DNA of 15,759 nucleotides, taken from the NCBI GenBank assembly GCA_947629065.1, contig CANRCH010000026.1, forward strand, positions 1-15,759. Direction: 5' to 3'. The DNA comes from an uncultured Aliarcobacter sp. Its GTDB lineage: Bacteria; Campylobacterota; Campylobacteria; Campylobacterales; Arcobacteraceae. This document shows, one piece after another, positions 6,281-12,809 of the stretch (position 1 is the stretch's first letter; each line of letters starts with the position of its first letter). Below the pieces are notes generated by a model. That model was not told the DNA's origin, did no database searches, and worked only from the letters and a program-made list of their open reading frames with translations. A program made the translations under genes and the position numbers.

Positions 6281-7111
6281 TTAATCTAAGTTCATCTTTT
6301 TTAAATACTCACTAATCTTTGGAATATTATCTTTTCTACAAATCAAACAAGTTGGAATATTTGCTTCATCTTTTGGCAAAACTGTAATTTTTATATCTTT
6401 TGCATAACCCATCTTTTTTACTATACTGGTTGGAAGCAAGGTTTTTCCCATTCCTACTTTTATGCAAGAAAGAATAGTTTCTAAATTCCCAAAAGGAAGA
6501 GTTTTTTCAACATAGATATTTTTTTGTTTATAGTAATCTTTTAAAAATTCATCATATACACAACCATCTTTAAAACTTAAAGCTACATTTGGGGTATTCT
6601 CTTCATTTGGTTCTAAAATTGCTATTTCCTCTTCAAATTTCTTTAATATCATTAAATTATCATGTGATGGTTCTCCACTTATAAAAGCAATATCAACTTT
6701 ATAATCTAAAATAAGTTGCATAATATCTTTTGTGGTTCCTGTAAAAAGTTCAAGTTGTATTTTTGGGAAATCTTTATGAAGTTTAAGTAAAAAAGGAGAA
6801 ATTCTCACAACAGCATTGCATTCAGTTGAGCCAATTTTTAGTGAACTTATACTTTCATCCTCATTTAAACTTGCTATTGAACTCTCCATTTTATGAATTA
6901 TTTCTAAAGCTTGAGGATAAAGCTTTTCTCCACTTGAAGTTAAAATAACACCTTTTGGAAGCCTATAAAATAGCTCTAAACCCAAAATTTTTTCAAGCTG
7001 TTTTACTCTTGAAGTTACATTAGATTGAGCACATTTTAGTTCATTTGAAGCTATTGAAATACTTTTATTATTTGCAACACTTACAAAAACTTTTAATAAA
7101 TTTAAATCCAT
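6281..7111 (-). CDS. LysR-family transcriptional regulator
   Basis: A DNA-binding regulator with an N-terminal winged helix-turn-helix (MDLNLLKVFVSVAN, then SNELKCAQSNVTSRVKQLEKILGLELFYR). An effector-binding periplasmic-binding-protein-like domain starts near residue 80. I set the start at the ATG at 7111, which gives 276 residues. It has AAGGA eight bases upstream, and the protein then opens with the usual LysR MDLNLLK. An ATG at 7138 would add nine residues but has no ribosome site. The gene is divergent from the MFS transporter, and a GATTATT-N8-AATAATC palindrome lies between them, so it most likely controls the transporter and itself. The inducer cannot be inferred. The effector domain is short but complete in outline. 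Confidence 0.88.
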   Translation of the reverse strand: MDLNLLKVFVSVANNKSISIASNELKCAQSNVTSRVKQLEKILGLELFYRLPKGVILTSSGEKLYPQALEIIHKMESSIASLNEDESISSLKIGSTECNAVVRISPFLLKLHKDFPKIQLELFTGTTKDIMQLILDYKVDIAFISGEPSHDNLMILKKFEEEIAILEPNEENTPNVALSFKDGCVYDEFLKDYYKQKNIYVEKTLPFGNLETILSCIKVGMGKTLLPTSIVKKMGYAKDIKITVLPKDEANIPTCLICRKDNIPKISEYLKKMNLD

Positions 7112-7142
7112 ATCATTTTTCCTTATATCACCTATCATTATT

Positions 7143-7164
7143 GATTATTTGACATAGAATAATC
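7143..7164. promoter_or_regulatory. Palindromic operator for the LysR regulator
   Basis: GATTATT (7143-7149) and AATAATC (7158-7164) are perfect 7-base inverted arms around an 8-base centre. The arms satisfy the LysR T-N11-A rule at T7146/A7158 and T7149/A7161. The site covers the -35 box of the MFS promoter and lies 32-53 bases upstream of the regulator ATG, the usual place for a divergent LysR operator. Confidence 0.65.
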
Positions 7165-7178
7165 TTTAGTGATATGAT
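7149..7178 (+). promoter_or_regulatory. Sigma-70-type promoter of the MFS transporter gene
   Basis: TTGACA at 7149-7154 and TATGAT at 7173-7178, with an 18-base spacer. Transcription would begin about 7185, leaving a leader of about 20 bases with AAGGAAGAG before the ATG at 7206. The -35 box is embedded in the LysR palindrome. Confidence 0.65.
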
Positions 7179-7205
7179 ACCAAAAAAACTAAGGAAGAGA
7201 GTTTT

Positions 7206-8390
7206 ATGCTAAGAAGATTATTTGATAGAAATGATAATCTTGCAATTTTAATAGCTGGGATATTTTCAATTATTATCGGGCTTGGGGTTGCAAGATTTGC
7301 TTTTACAGGATTAATTCCTGCTATGCTTGAAGATTATTTAAGTATTAAGTTTGTTGGAATTTTGGCTTCACTAAATTTTGCTGGATATTTAGCTGGGTCT
7401 ATTTTATCTGTATTTATAAAAGATATAAATATAAAAGTGTATTTATATAGATTTGGAATTATTTTAGCAATTATTACAACTTTTGTGCTTGTTTATAGTA
7501 AAAATGAGACTTTGTGGATTATTTCCAGAATTCTTGGTGGATTTGCTGGAGCTATGGCACTTGTTGTTGGATCTGCTATTGTTATGCAAAAACTAAAAAT
7601 AGAGAGCAAAACCAAAGCTATGGGAATTCATTTTAGTGGAATTGGGTTTTCTATTTTAACTACAGATTTAATTGCAAGATATATTTTAAGCCTTGGATAT
7701 TCTTGGGAAGAGGCTTGGAATAGTTTGGCTTTTTATGCAATTATTTTATCAATTTATAGTTTGTATATTCTATCTTTTGATAAAGAGGTAAAACAAAATC
7801 AAGTGAAACAAAAATTTGATTTATCTATTTTTACACCATTTGTGATTTTATTAATTATGGCATATTTTGCTGAAGGTGTTGGATTTGTAGTTCAGGCTAC
7901 ATTTTTACCAGATATTATTAATAATCTTGAAGGGCTTGAAGGATATGGAGGGATTACTTGGACACTTGTTGGACTGGCTGGAATTCCATCTTCTATTATT
8001 TGGATGCGACTTGCACATAAATATGGAAGTGTAAATATAATTATAATTGCACTTTTGCTTCAAACAATTGGAATTTTAATTCCAGCATTCTCACAAAATT
8101 TATACTTAAATCTTCTAAGTGGAGTTTTATATGGTGGGACATTTATTGGGCTTGTTGCCCTGTTTATGAATCTTGGAGGTCAGCTTTCAAATGGAAATCC
8201 TGTTGTATTAATGGGAGCTTTAACAACTTCTTATGGAATAGGGCAAGTTATTGCACCTTTATATAGTGTATATTTTATTGAAAAATTTGGAACTTATGAT
8301 TATTCACTATATTTAACAGCTTTAATAGTGCTTGGAGGGGCTTTTTTACTTCTAATTTCAAAGAAAATAGAACCAAAAAATATATCTTGA
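7206..8390 (+). CDS. MFS transporter of the YbfB/YjiJ family
   Basis: A 394-residue integral membrane protein with about twelve hydrophobic spans. The opening FSIIIGLGVARFAFTGLIPAM is typical of the YbfB/YjiJ family, whose substrates are mostly unknown. Other recognisable pieces are GYLAGS in span 2 and RILGGFAGAMALVVGSAIVM in spans 4-5. A central cytoplasmic loop near FDKEVKQNQVKQKFD splits the six-plus-six halves. AAGGAAGAGAG precedes the ATG. The divergent LysR gene and shared operator suggest inducible export or uptake of a small molecule. The C-terminus ends SKKIEPKNIS and the promoter of the following RNA (TTGACA) begins in the last codons. Confidence 0.88.
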   Translation: MLRRLFDRNDNLAILIAGIFSIIIGLGVARFAFTGLIPAMLEDYLSIKFVGILASLNFAGYLAGSILSVFIKDINIKVYLYRFGIILAIITTFVLVYSKNETLWIISRILGGFAGAMALVVGSAIVMQKLKIESKTKAMGIHFSGIGFSILTTDLIARYILSLGYSWEEAWNSLAFYAIILSIYSLYILSFDKEVKQNQVKQKFDLSIFTPFVILLIMAYFAEGVGFVVQATFLPDIINNLEGLEGYGGITWTLVGLAGIPSSIIWMRLAHKYGSVNIIIIALLLQTIGILIPAFSQNLYLNLLSGVLYGGTFIGLVALFMNLGGQLSNGNPVVLMGALTTSYGIGQVIAPLYSVYFIEKFGTYDYSLYLTALIVLGGAFLLLISKKIEPKNIS

Positions 8391-8414
8391 CATTATTTTA
8401 TAATTAGGTATAAT
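8387..8414 (+). promoter_or_regulatory. Strong promoter before a probable small RNA
   Basis: TTGACA (8387-8392) and TATAAT (8409-8414), both perfect consensus, with a 16-base spacer. This is the best promoter in the window. Its -35 box overlaps the stop region of the MFS gene. Predicted start is near 8421. No protein gene follows on the plus strand. Confidence 0.75.
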
Positions 8415-8420
8415 TTTTGC

Positions 8421-8507
8421 GTTGAAACAAGGTAATTCTATTTAGTAGTGATGGACTAATTAGATGAGTTAAGAAAGGTAGAGCTTTTTAGCTTTACCTT
8501 TTTTTTT
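8421..8507 (+). ncRNA. Probable small RNA with two hairpins
   Basis: A transcript of about 85 bases from the strong promoter to an intrinsic terminator. The first hairpin pairs TCTATTTAGT (8437-8446) with ACTAATTAGA (8455-8464), nine of ten pairs, and exposes the 8-base loop AGTGATGG (8447-8454). A single-stranded linker rich in A/G follows, then the terminator hairpin. There is no reading frame with a ribosome site inside. It does not resemble 6S, tmRNA, RNase P or SRP RNA. The exposed loop is a natural candidate for base pairing with a target. It contains ATGGA at its edge, a weak CsrA-like ANGGA motif. Family unknown; existence is inferred from signals only. Confidence 0.6.
8474..8507 (+). 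terminator. Intrinsic terminator of the small RNA
   Basis: Stem AAAGGTAGAGCT (8474-8485) pairs with AGCTTTACCTTT (8490-8501), twelve pairs with one G-T wobble, capped by a TTTT loop and followed by a T-run through 8507. A textbook rho-independent terminator. It may also stop read-through from the MFS gene. Confidence 0.85.
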
Positions 8508-8510
8508 GCT

Positions 8511-8555
8511 GGGTGGATATAGCAAGAGTTTAACTCTAGGGCGGGGAATTCATTT
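8511..8555 (+). other. IS200/IS605-end-like hairpin remnant
   Basis: A small palindrome, AGAGTTTAACTCT (8525-8537), is followed by AGGGCGGGG (8538-8546) and AATTCAT. This order, an A-TTTA-T hairpin core then a G-rich block and a TTCA-like end, resembles right ends of IS200/IS605 elements. The matching C-rich upstream arm and any tnpA or tnpB gene are absent. If real it is a decayed end; the resemblance is weak and from memory of the family layout. Confidence 0.25.
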
Positions 8556-8575
8556 AAGGATTTGCCTTATTTCAG

Positions 8576-8686
8576 TATATAGTGGTAATACTTTTAATAT
8601 TAATCGTGCTTGTAACCAGATTATATTAATTGTAAAAATATGGAGAGAACCATCACTTTCTCTTCATATATTACCACTTCTTATAT
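8576..8686. repeat. Nested inverted repeats, possible three-way-junction RNA
   Basis: The outer arms AGTGGTAATA (8581-8590) and TATTACCACT (8669-8678) are perfect complements with further TATATA pairing outside. Between them lie two hairpins. TTAATAT-T-AATC (8594-8605) pairs with GATTATATTAA (8619-8629) with one bulge. TATGGAGAGAA (8639-8649) pairs with TTCTCTTCATA (8658-8668) with one wobble around the loop CCATCACT (8650-8657). Together with the small RNA upstream, this accounts for most of the 304-base gap between the MFS and chemoreceptor genes. No promoter on the plus strand was found for it. Confidence 0.6.
8634..8673 (-). terminator. Probable chemoreceptor-operon terminator
   Basis: Read on the minus strand, the stem at 8668-8658 and 8649-8639 (eleven pairs, loop AGTGATGG) is followed by TTTTT (8638-8634). 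It lies about 25 bases after the chemoreceptor stop. The T-run is only modest, but the position and stem fit an intrinsic terminator. Confidence 0.6.
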
Positions 8687-8694
8687 ATATTAAA

Positions 8695-9948
8695 CTAAAA
8701 AGATTTCGCTTTTACGCTATCTTTTCCTATAAACTCTTTTGCATTTGCATTTGAGATAATTATATTTGAAATTTTATCCATAAGCATGGCAATATCATGA
8801 GCATTTGTAGCAATTGATGCATTTCTTTGCGTTTGTTGATCTATTGAAGATATCGCACTATTTATCTGTTCAATTGCATTTAATTGCTCTTTAGAAGATT
8901 TTGAGATCTCATCTATAATTTTTGTTGTTTGAAATATATTTTGATTTAAATCTTTATAACCTTCAATCATTTTACTTGCTATATTTTCACCCTCTTGAGC
9001 TTTTGTACTAGCATTTTCTACAATATTTTTTATCTGTTTAGCAGCTTCTGCACTCCTATTTGCTAGGTTTCGCACCTCACCTGCAACAACAGCAAATCCT
9101 TTTCCAGCTTCTCCAGCAGTTGCTGCTTCAACGGCTGCATTTAGACTTAAAATATTTGTTTGAAAAGCAATTTGATCAATAATTGTTATTGCATCATTTA
9201 CAGATTTTACCTCTTCATTTAAATCATGCATTGCATTAGAAGTATTTGTAGCTAAATCTTCACCACTTTTTGCTGATATATTTAGATTATTTGATAGATT
9301 TGCCATCTTATAAATATTTTCACTATTTTGTCTAATATTTGTTGTTACATCTTGCAGGGCTGCTGAAGTCTCTTCAAGTCTTGCTGCTGTGTCATTTGAA
9401 CTTATATTTAGATTATCAACATTTTCAAGCAAAGAAATTGAACTATCATCTAAAGTTAATCCATTTGATTTATTTTCAATCAACATAGCAGTTATAGTTT
9501 TTTGGAAACTATTTACACCATTTATTAAAGAGTTAAATTCACCTTTTACATTTGGTAGATTTAAACTATTTGTATAGTTGTGTTTAGAGTATTCTTCTAG
9601 AATTTTTAAAATACTATTTACAATATTTGTTTGATTATCAATAAGTGAATTTATAGTTTTTGAAATATAGTTTAATTTTGGATTATTTATATTTGTATGA
9701 TATATTTTATCGTTTAAATAACCTTCAGATAATTTTTCACAAATAAGCATAATTTCACCATAAACTAAAAGTTCTTCATCATTTTTTTGATTCATAATCT
9801 CAATTATATTGTTTAGCTTATCTTTTACTTTTTTGTTAAATCCTGTGCAATCTTTATCTATTTTATTAATAGAGTTTATATCATTTTTTAGATAATTTTC
9901 AATACCATCTAAAGCATCTAATATTGAATCGTTTCCCTTGCTAAACAT
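8695..9948 (-). CDS. Soluble methyl-accepting chemotaxis protein
   Basis: A 417-residue chemoreceptor without a signal peptide or membrane span. The C-terminal half is the coiled-coil signalling domain. The highly conserved hairpin tip at about 258-300 ([40 protein letters not shown], given here in overlapping family terms) docks CheA and CheW. The N-terminal 160 residues are helical and look HAMP-like in parts ([35 protein letters not shown]) with no recognised ligand domain. It starts two bases after the upstream PAS gene with no clear ribosome site, implying coupled translation. Most likely it receives its signal from that PAS protein, like CetA with CetB in Campylobacter jejuni, although CetA is membrane-anchored. 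No CheR/CheB tether pentapeptide is seen at the C-terminus (KAKSF). Confidence 0.9.
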   Translation of the reverse strand: MFSKGNDSILDALDGIENYLKNDINSINKIDKDCTGFNKKVKDKLNNIIEIMNQKNDEELLVYGEIMLICEKLSEGYLNDKIYHTNINNPKLNYISKTINSLIDNQTNIVNSILKILEEYSKHNYTNSLNLPNVKGEFNSLINGVNSFQKTITAMLIENKSNGLTLDDSSISLLENVDNLNISSNDTAARLEETSAALQDVTTNIRQNSENIYKMANLSNNLNISAKSGEDLATNTSNAMHDLNEEVKSVNDAITIIDQIAFQTNILSLNAAVEAATAGEAGKGFAVVAGEVRNLANRSAEAAKQIKNIVENASTKAQEGENIASKMIEGYKDLNQNIFQTTKIIDEISKSSKEQLNAIEQINSAISSIDQQTQRNASIATNAHDIAMLMDKISNIIISNANAKEFIGKDSVKAKSF

Positions 9949-9950
9949 AT

Positions 9951-10334
9951 TTATACCAAACTTTCATACAATTTACTTGCATTTTCTATCTCTTTTTTTG
10001 TAGGTTGAACCCTTACAGATATATATCTTTTTTTACCATCAATTGTTTTTGATGGATATGCAGTTGCATTTACCCAGTAAAAATTACCATCTTTTGTTTT
10101 GTTTTTTACAATTCCATGCCAAATATTTCCAGCTTGTACAGTGTCCCATAAATCTTTAAATGCAGCTTTTGGCATATCTTTATGTCTTACAATATTGTGT
10201 GGTTTTCCTATTAGTTCTTCTTTTGAATAACCAGCAATTTTACAAAAATCATCATTTGCATAAATAATAATTCCCTTTTCATCTGTTTCTGAAACTATCA
10301 TTGTATTTTTTTCTAAAATAACTTCTTTGCTCAT
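9951..10334 (-). CDS. Aer/CetB-like PAS-domain redox sensor
   Basis: A single-domain protein of 127 residues covering one PAS fold. It has the Aer-type run [19 protein letters not shown] (25-43), [10 protein letters not shown] (46-55), [16 protein letters not shown] (59-74) and [13 protein letters not shown] (76-88). In Aer this class binds FAD. The residues matching the FAD-pocket Arg, His and Asp are Arg50, His51 and Asp53, so flavin binding is likely. It has no output domain of its own; the chemoreceptor gene starts two bases downstream. The pair is probably a split aerotaxis or energy-taxis sensor. AAGGGG lies about ten bases before the ATG. Close relatives include CetB of Campylobacter. 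Confidence 0.88.
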   Translation of the reverse strand: MSKEVILEKNTMIVSETDEKGIIIYANDDFCKIAGYSKEELIGKPHNIVRHKDMPKAAFKDLWDTVQAGNIWHGIVKNKTKDGNFYWVNATAYPSKTIDGKKRYISVRVQPTKKEIENASKLYESLV

Positions 10335-10381
10335 ATAAGTTTATCCCCTTAAAAAATCTTTTTTATATTAGTTTTAATTAT

Positions 10382-10408
10382 ATTATATGTAGGTTTTACA
10401 TGTAACAA
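10382..10408 (-). promoter_or_regulatory. Promoter region of the PAS-chemoreceptor operon
   Basis: On the minus strand TTGTTA (10408-10403) and TATAAT (10387-10382, with an overlapping second copy at 10382-10377) form a possible -35/-10 pair. The 10-base palindrome TTACATGTAA (10396-10405) overlaps the -35 box and could be an operator. The flanking space to rluA also holds a weak AT-only inverted repeat at 10408-10430. Confidence 0.4.
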
Positions 10409-10428
10409 ATTATTAATTTTACTAATAA

Positions 10429-11343
10429 TTAGTTACTAAAATACTCATAAATCTCTCTATTTTTTGAGAAAACTTTATAAGTTGTTTTTTTGTAAGTAAA
10501 CTCTAAATAATTAGCATGAAGCCAAAGTCTTGAAGCTTTTGTTACATTAAATCTATCTTCAATACTTAAAGTTTTGTTTAGATAATTTTCAGCATTTATA
10601 TCATCTATTCCATAGATTGGATCACCCAAAATTTTATGTCCAATAGAGTATAGATGAACTCTTATTTGATGTTGCCTTCCTGTTAGTGGGATTGCTTCAA
10701 TTAGAGTTAAATCTTTTTCTTTGTTATATGAGATTGGTTTTATAATTGTTAGTGAATCTTTTCCGTCAAGGTTTTCTTCATTTTCTTCAATTGCTTTCAT
10801 TCTTACACCAATTACTTTTCCCTCACGACACAATTTTTTATCAATTTTTATCTCTTTTTCAATATGCCCCTCTACAATTGCAAGATATGATTTATGATAT
10901 TTTTTATCTTGAAACATATCTTTTAACTCTATTTCACTTTTTTTGTTTTTTCCTACAATTACAAGCCCACTTGTTTCAGCATCAATTCTATGAATTAAAT
11001 TTGCATTTTCTCCAAAGTGATACCTAATTTCATCAAGCAAAGAGTACTCTGTATGTTTAGAAATAGGGTGAACCATAAGATGAGTTGGTTTATCAAATAT
11101 TGCAAAATCATTAAATTCTAAAAGAGGCTTTAAACCCCTAGTACTTCCTTCAAAAACACCAATATAAATATATTCACTATTTATAATTTCGCCTGTGTTA
11201 ATTACACTCATATCTTCTCTAAAAACTCTTTGTTTAGATACCAATCTTTGGGCTTGTTGCAATGGAAAATTTAGATAATGGCTTAAAAAGACTTGAACTT
11301 TTTTCTCTTTTAAGGCTTTATATTGTTTAAGTACAAATGGCAA
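10429..11343 (-). CDS. RluA-family pseudouridine synthase
   Basis: An RNA pseudouridine synthase of 304 residues. The catalytic motif HRIDAETSGLVIVGKN (118-133) carries the essential Asp121. Other family landmarks are DKPTHLMVHP (84-93), the YHKSYLAIVEGH segment and the LTGRQHQIRVHL motif near the C-terminal part. Residues about 12-62 look like a degenerate S4-type RNA-binding region (VQVFLSHYLNFPLQQAQRLV). The start is TTG at 11343 with AGGA seven bases upstream. RluA, RluC, RluD and TruC paralogues cannot be separated from one sequence, so the target uridine in rRNA or tRNA is left open. It is divergent from purB across about 120 bases. Confidence 0.9.
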   Translation of the reverse strand: MPFVLKQYKALKEKKVQVFLSHYLNFPLQQAQRLVSKQRVFREDMSVINTGEIINSEYIYIGVFEGSTRGLKPLLEFNDFAIFDKPTHLMVHPISKHTEYSLLDEIRYHFGENANLIHRIDAETSGLVIVGKNKKSEIELKDMFQDKKYHKSYLAIVEGHIEKEIKIDKKLCREGKVIGVRMKAIEENEENLDGKDSLTIIKPISYNKEKDLTLIEAIPLTGRQHQIRVHLYSIGHKILGDPIYGIDDINAENYLNKTLSIEDRFNVTKASRLWLHANYLEFTYKKTTYKVFSKNREIYEYFSN

Positions 11344-11425
11344 TTTTTCTTCCTATTGATTATTATGAATTTAGCTTATTTTTTGTTCTTTTAGATACAA
11401 TACAAACTAATTTTTAAAACTATTT

Positions 11426-11431
11426 TATAAT
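11426..11431 (+). promoter_or_regulatory. -10 box of the purB-nrdAB transcript
   Basis: A perfect TATAAT, 34 bases before the purB ATG, with a T-rich tract upstream and no clear -35 box, as is usual for vegetative promoters in this group. Predicted start near 11438. Confidence 0.5.
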
Positions 11432-11465
11432 AAAAAATATAGAAATACGATTATAAGGACTTTTG

Positions 11466-12794
11466 ATGGTTGAAAGATATGCAAGAAAAGAGATGAGTGA
11501 AAAATGGACTCAAGAAGCAAGATATGCAGCTTGGCTAGAAGTTGAAAAAGCAGCTGTAAAAGCTTGGAATAAACTGGGACTTATTCCTGATAGTGACTGC
11601 GAGAAAATTGTAAAAAATGCAAAATTTTCTGTGGAGAGAATTGAAGAGATTGAAGCTATTACAAAACACGATTTAATTGCGTTTAATACAAGTGTAAGTG
11701 AAAGTTTAGGTGAAGAGTCAAGATGGTTTCACTATGGAATGACAAGTTCAGATGCTGTTGATACAGGAGTTGCACTTCAAATGAGAGACTCTTTAGAGAT
11801 AATTATTGAAGATGTAAAGATGCTTCTTGAGAGTATTAAAAAAAGAGCAGATGAACACAAATATACTTTAATGGTAGGAAGAAGTCATGGAATTCATGGT
11901 GAACCAATCACTTTTGGTCTTACACTTGCTGTTTGGTATGATGAGGTAAAAAGACATTTAAAAAATCTTGAAGATACTATGGAAGTAATTGCAGTTGGTC
12001 AGATATCTGGAGCTATGGGAAATTTTGCACACGCACCTTTAGAGCTTGAAGAGTATGCTATGGCTGAATTAGGACTAAAACCTGAGCCATGTTCAAATCA
12101 AGTAATTCATAGAGATAGATATGCAAGACTTGCTACAACTTTAGCACTACTTGCTTCAAGTGTTGAAAAATTTGCAGTACAGGTAAGACATTTACAAAGA
12201 ACAGAAGTTTATGAAGCTGAAGAGTATTTTGCAGCTGGACAAAAAGGAAGTTCTGCTATGCCACACAAAAGAAATCCTATTTTAACTGAAAATATAACAG
12301 GCTTAGCAAGAATGATAAGAGCTTATGTAACACCAGCACTTGAAAATGTTGCACTTTGGCACGAAAGAGATATAAGCCACTCTTCAACAGAGAGATTTTG
12401 GTTACCAGATGCATTTATAACAACAGATTTTATGCTTCATAGAATGAATAGCGTTATTGCAAATCTTACAGTTATGCCTGAAAATATGATGAAAAATTTA
12501 AACTTAACAGGTGGATTAGTGTTTTCTCAAAGAGTTTTACTAGAGTTGCCAAAAGCAGGTGTTAGTAGAGAAGATGCATATAGAATAGTTCAAAGAAATG
12601 CAATGAAAGTTTGGGAAGAGATACAGCAAGGAAAAGCAACAACAAATGAAAAAGGTGAAAGCTTATATCTTCAATATCTTCTAGCAGATGAAGATTTAAG
12701 AAAATCTTTAAGTGAAGAACAAATAAGAGAGTGTTTTAATTTTGAGTACTATACAAAAAATGTGGATGCAATCTATAACAGAGTTTTTAACTAA
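11466..12794 (+). CDS. purB: Adenylosuccinate lyase
   Basis: PurB catalyses two beta-eliminations releasing fumarate: SAICAR to AICAR in purine synthesis and adenylosuccinate to AMP. The 442-residue length is typical of the shorter bacterial form. The fumarase/aspartase superfamily signature GSSAMPHKRNP (261-271) holds the catalytic serine loop, and GRSHGIHGEP (138-147) carries the catalytic His141. TSSDAVDT (93-100) and HRDRYARL (215-222) complete the active site formed between subunits of a tetramer. I chose the ATG at 11466 over an in-frame TTG at 11463 because AAGGA ends six bases before the ATG. The stop is 15 bases before nrdA, so the genes are likely co-transcribed, an order also found in Campylobacter. 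Confidence 0.97.
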   Translation: MVERYARKEMSEKWTQEARYAAWLEVEKAAVKAWNKLGLIPDSDCEKIVKNAKFSVERIEEIEAITKHDLIAFNTSVSESLGEESRWFHYGMTSSDAVDTGVALQMRDSLEIIIEDVKMLLESIKKRADEHKYTLMVGRSHGIHGEPITFGLTLAVWYDEVKRHLKNLEDTMEVIAVGQISGAMGNFAHAPLELEEYAMAELGLKPEPCSNQVIHRDRYARLATTLALLASSVEKFAVQVRHLQRTEVYEAEEYFAAGQKGSSAMPHKRNPILTENITGLARMIRAYVTPALENVALWHERDISHSSTERFWLPDAFITTDFMLHRMNSVIANLTVMPENMMKNLNLTGGLVFSQRVLLELPKAGVSREDAYRIVQRNAMKVWEEIQQGKATTNEKGESLYLQYLLADEDLRKSLSEEQIRECFNFEYYTKNVDAIYNRVFN

Positions 12795-12809
12795 ATTAGG
12801 GGTTAATGT

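Noticed and set aside
8525..8570. Resemblance to a Campylobacter-type tracrRNA tail (AAGAGTTT...ACTCT...GCGGGG)
   Set aside because: There is no Cas9 gene, no CRISPR repeat and no anti-repeat in the window, and the C-rich closing arm of the tail hairpin is missing. The likeness is short and probably chance.
8506..8754. Open frame of 82 codons on the plus strand across the structured gap
   Set aside because: It starts inside the T-run of the small RNA terminator, lacks a ribosome site, runs through the inverted repeats and overlaps the 3' end of the chemoreceptor gene. The composition is not protein-like.
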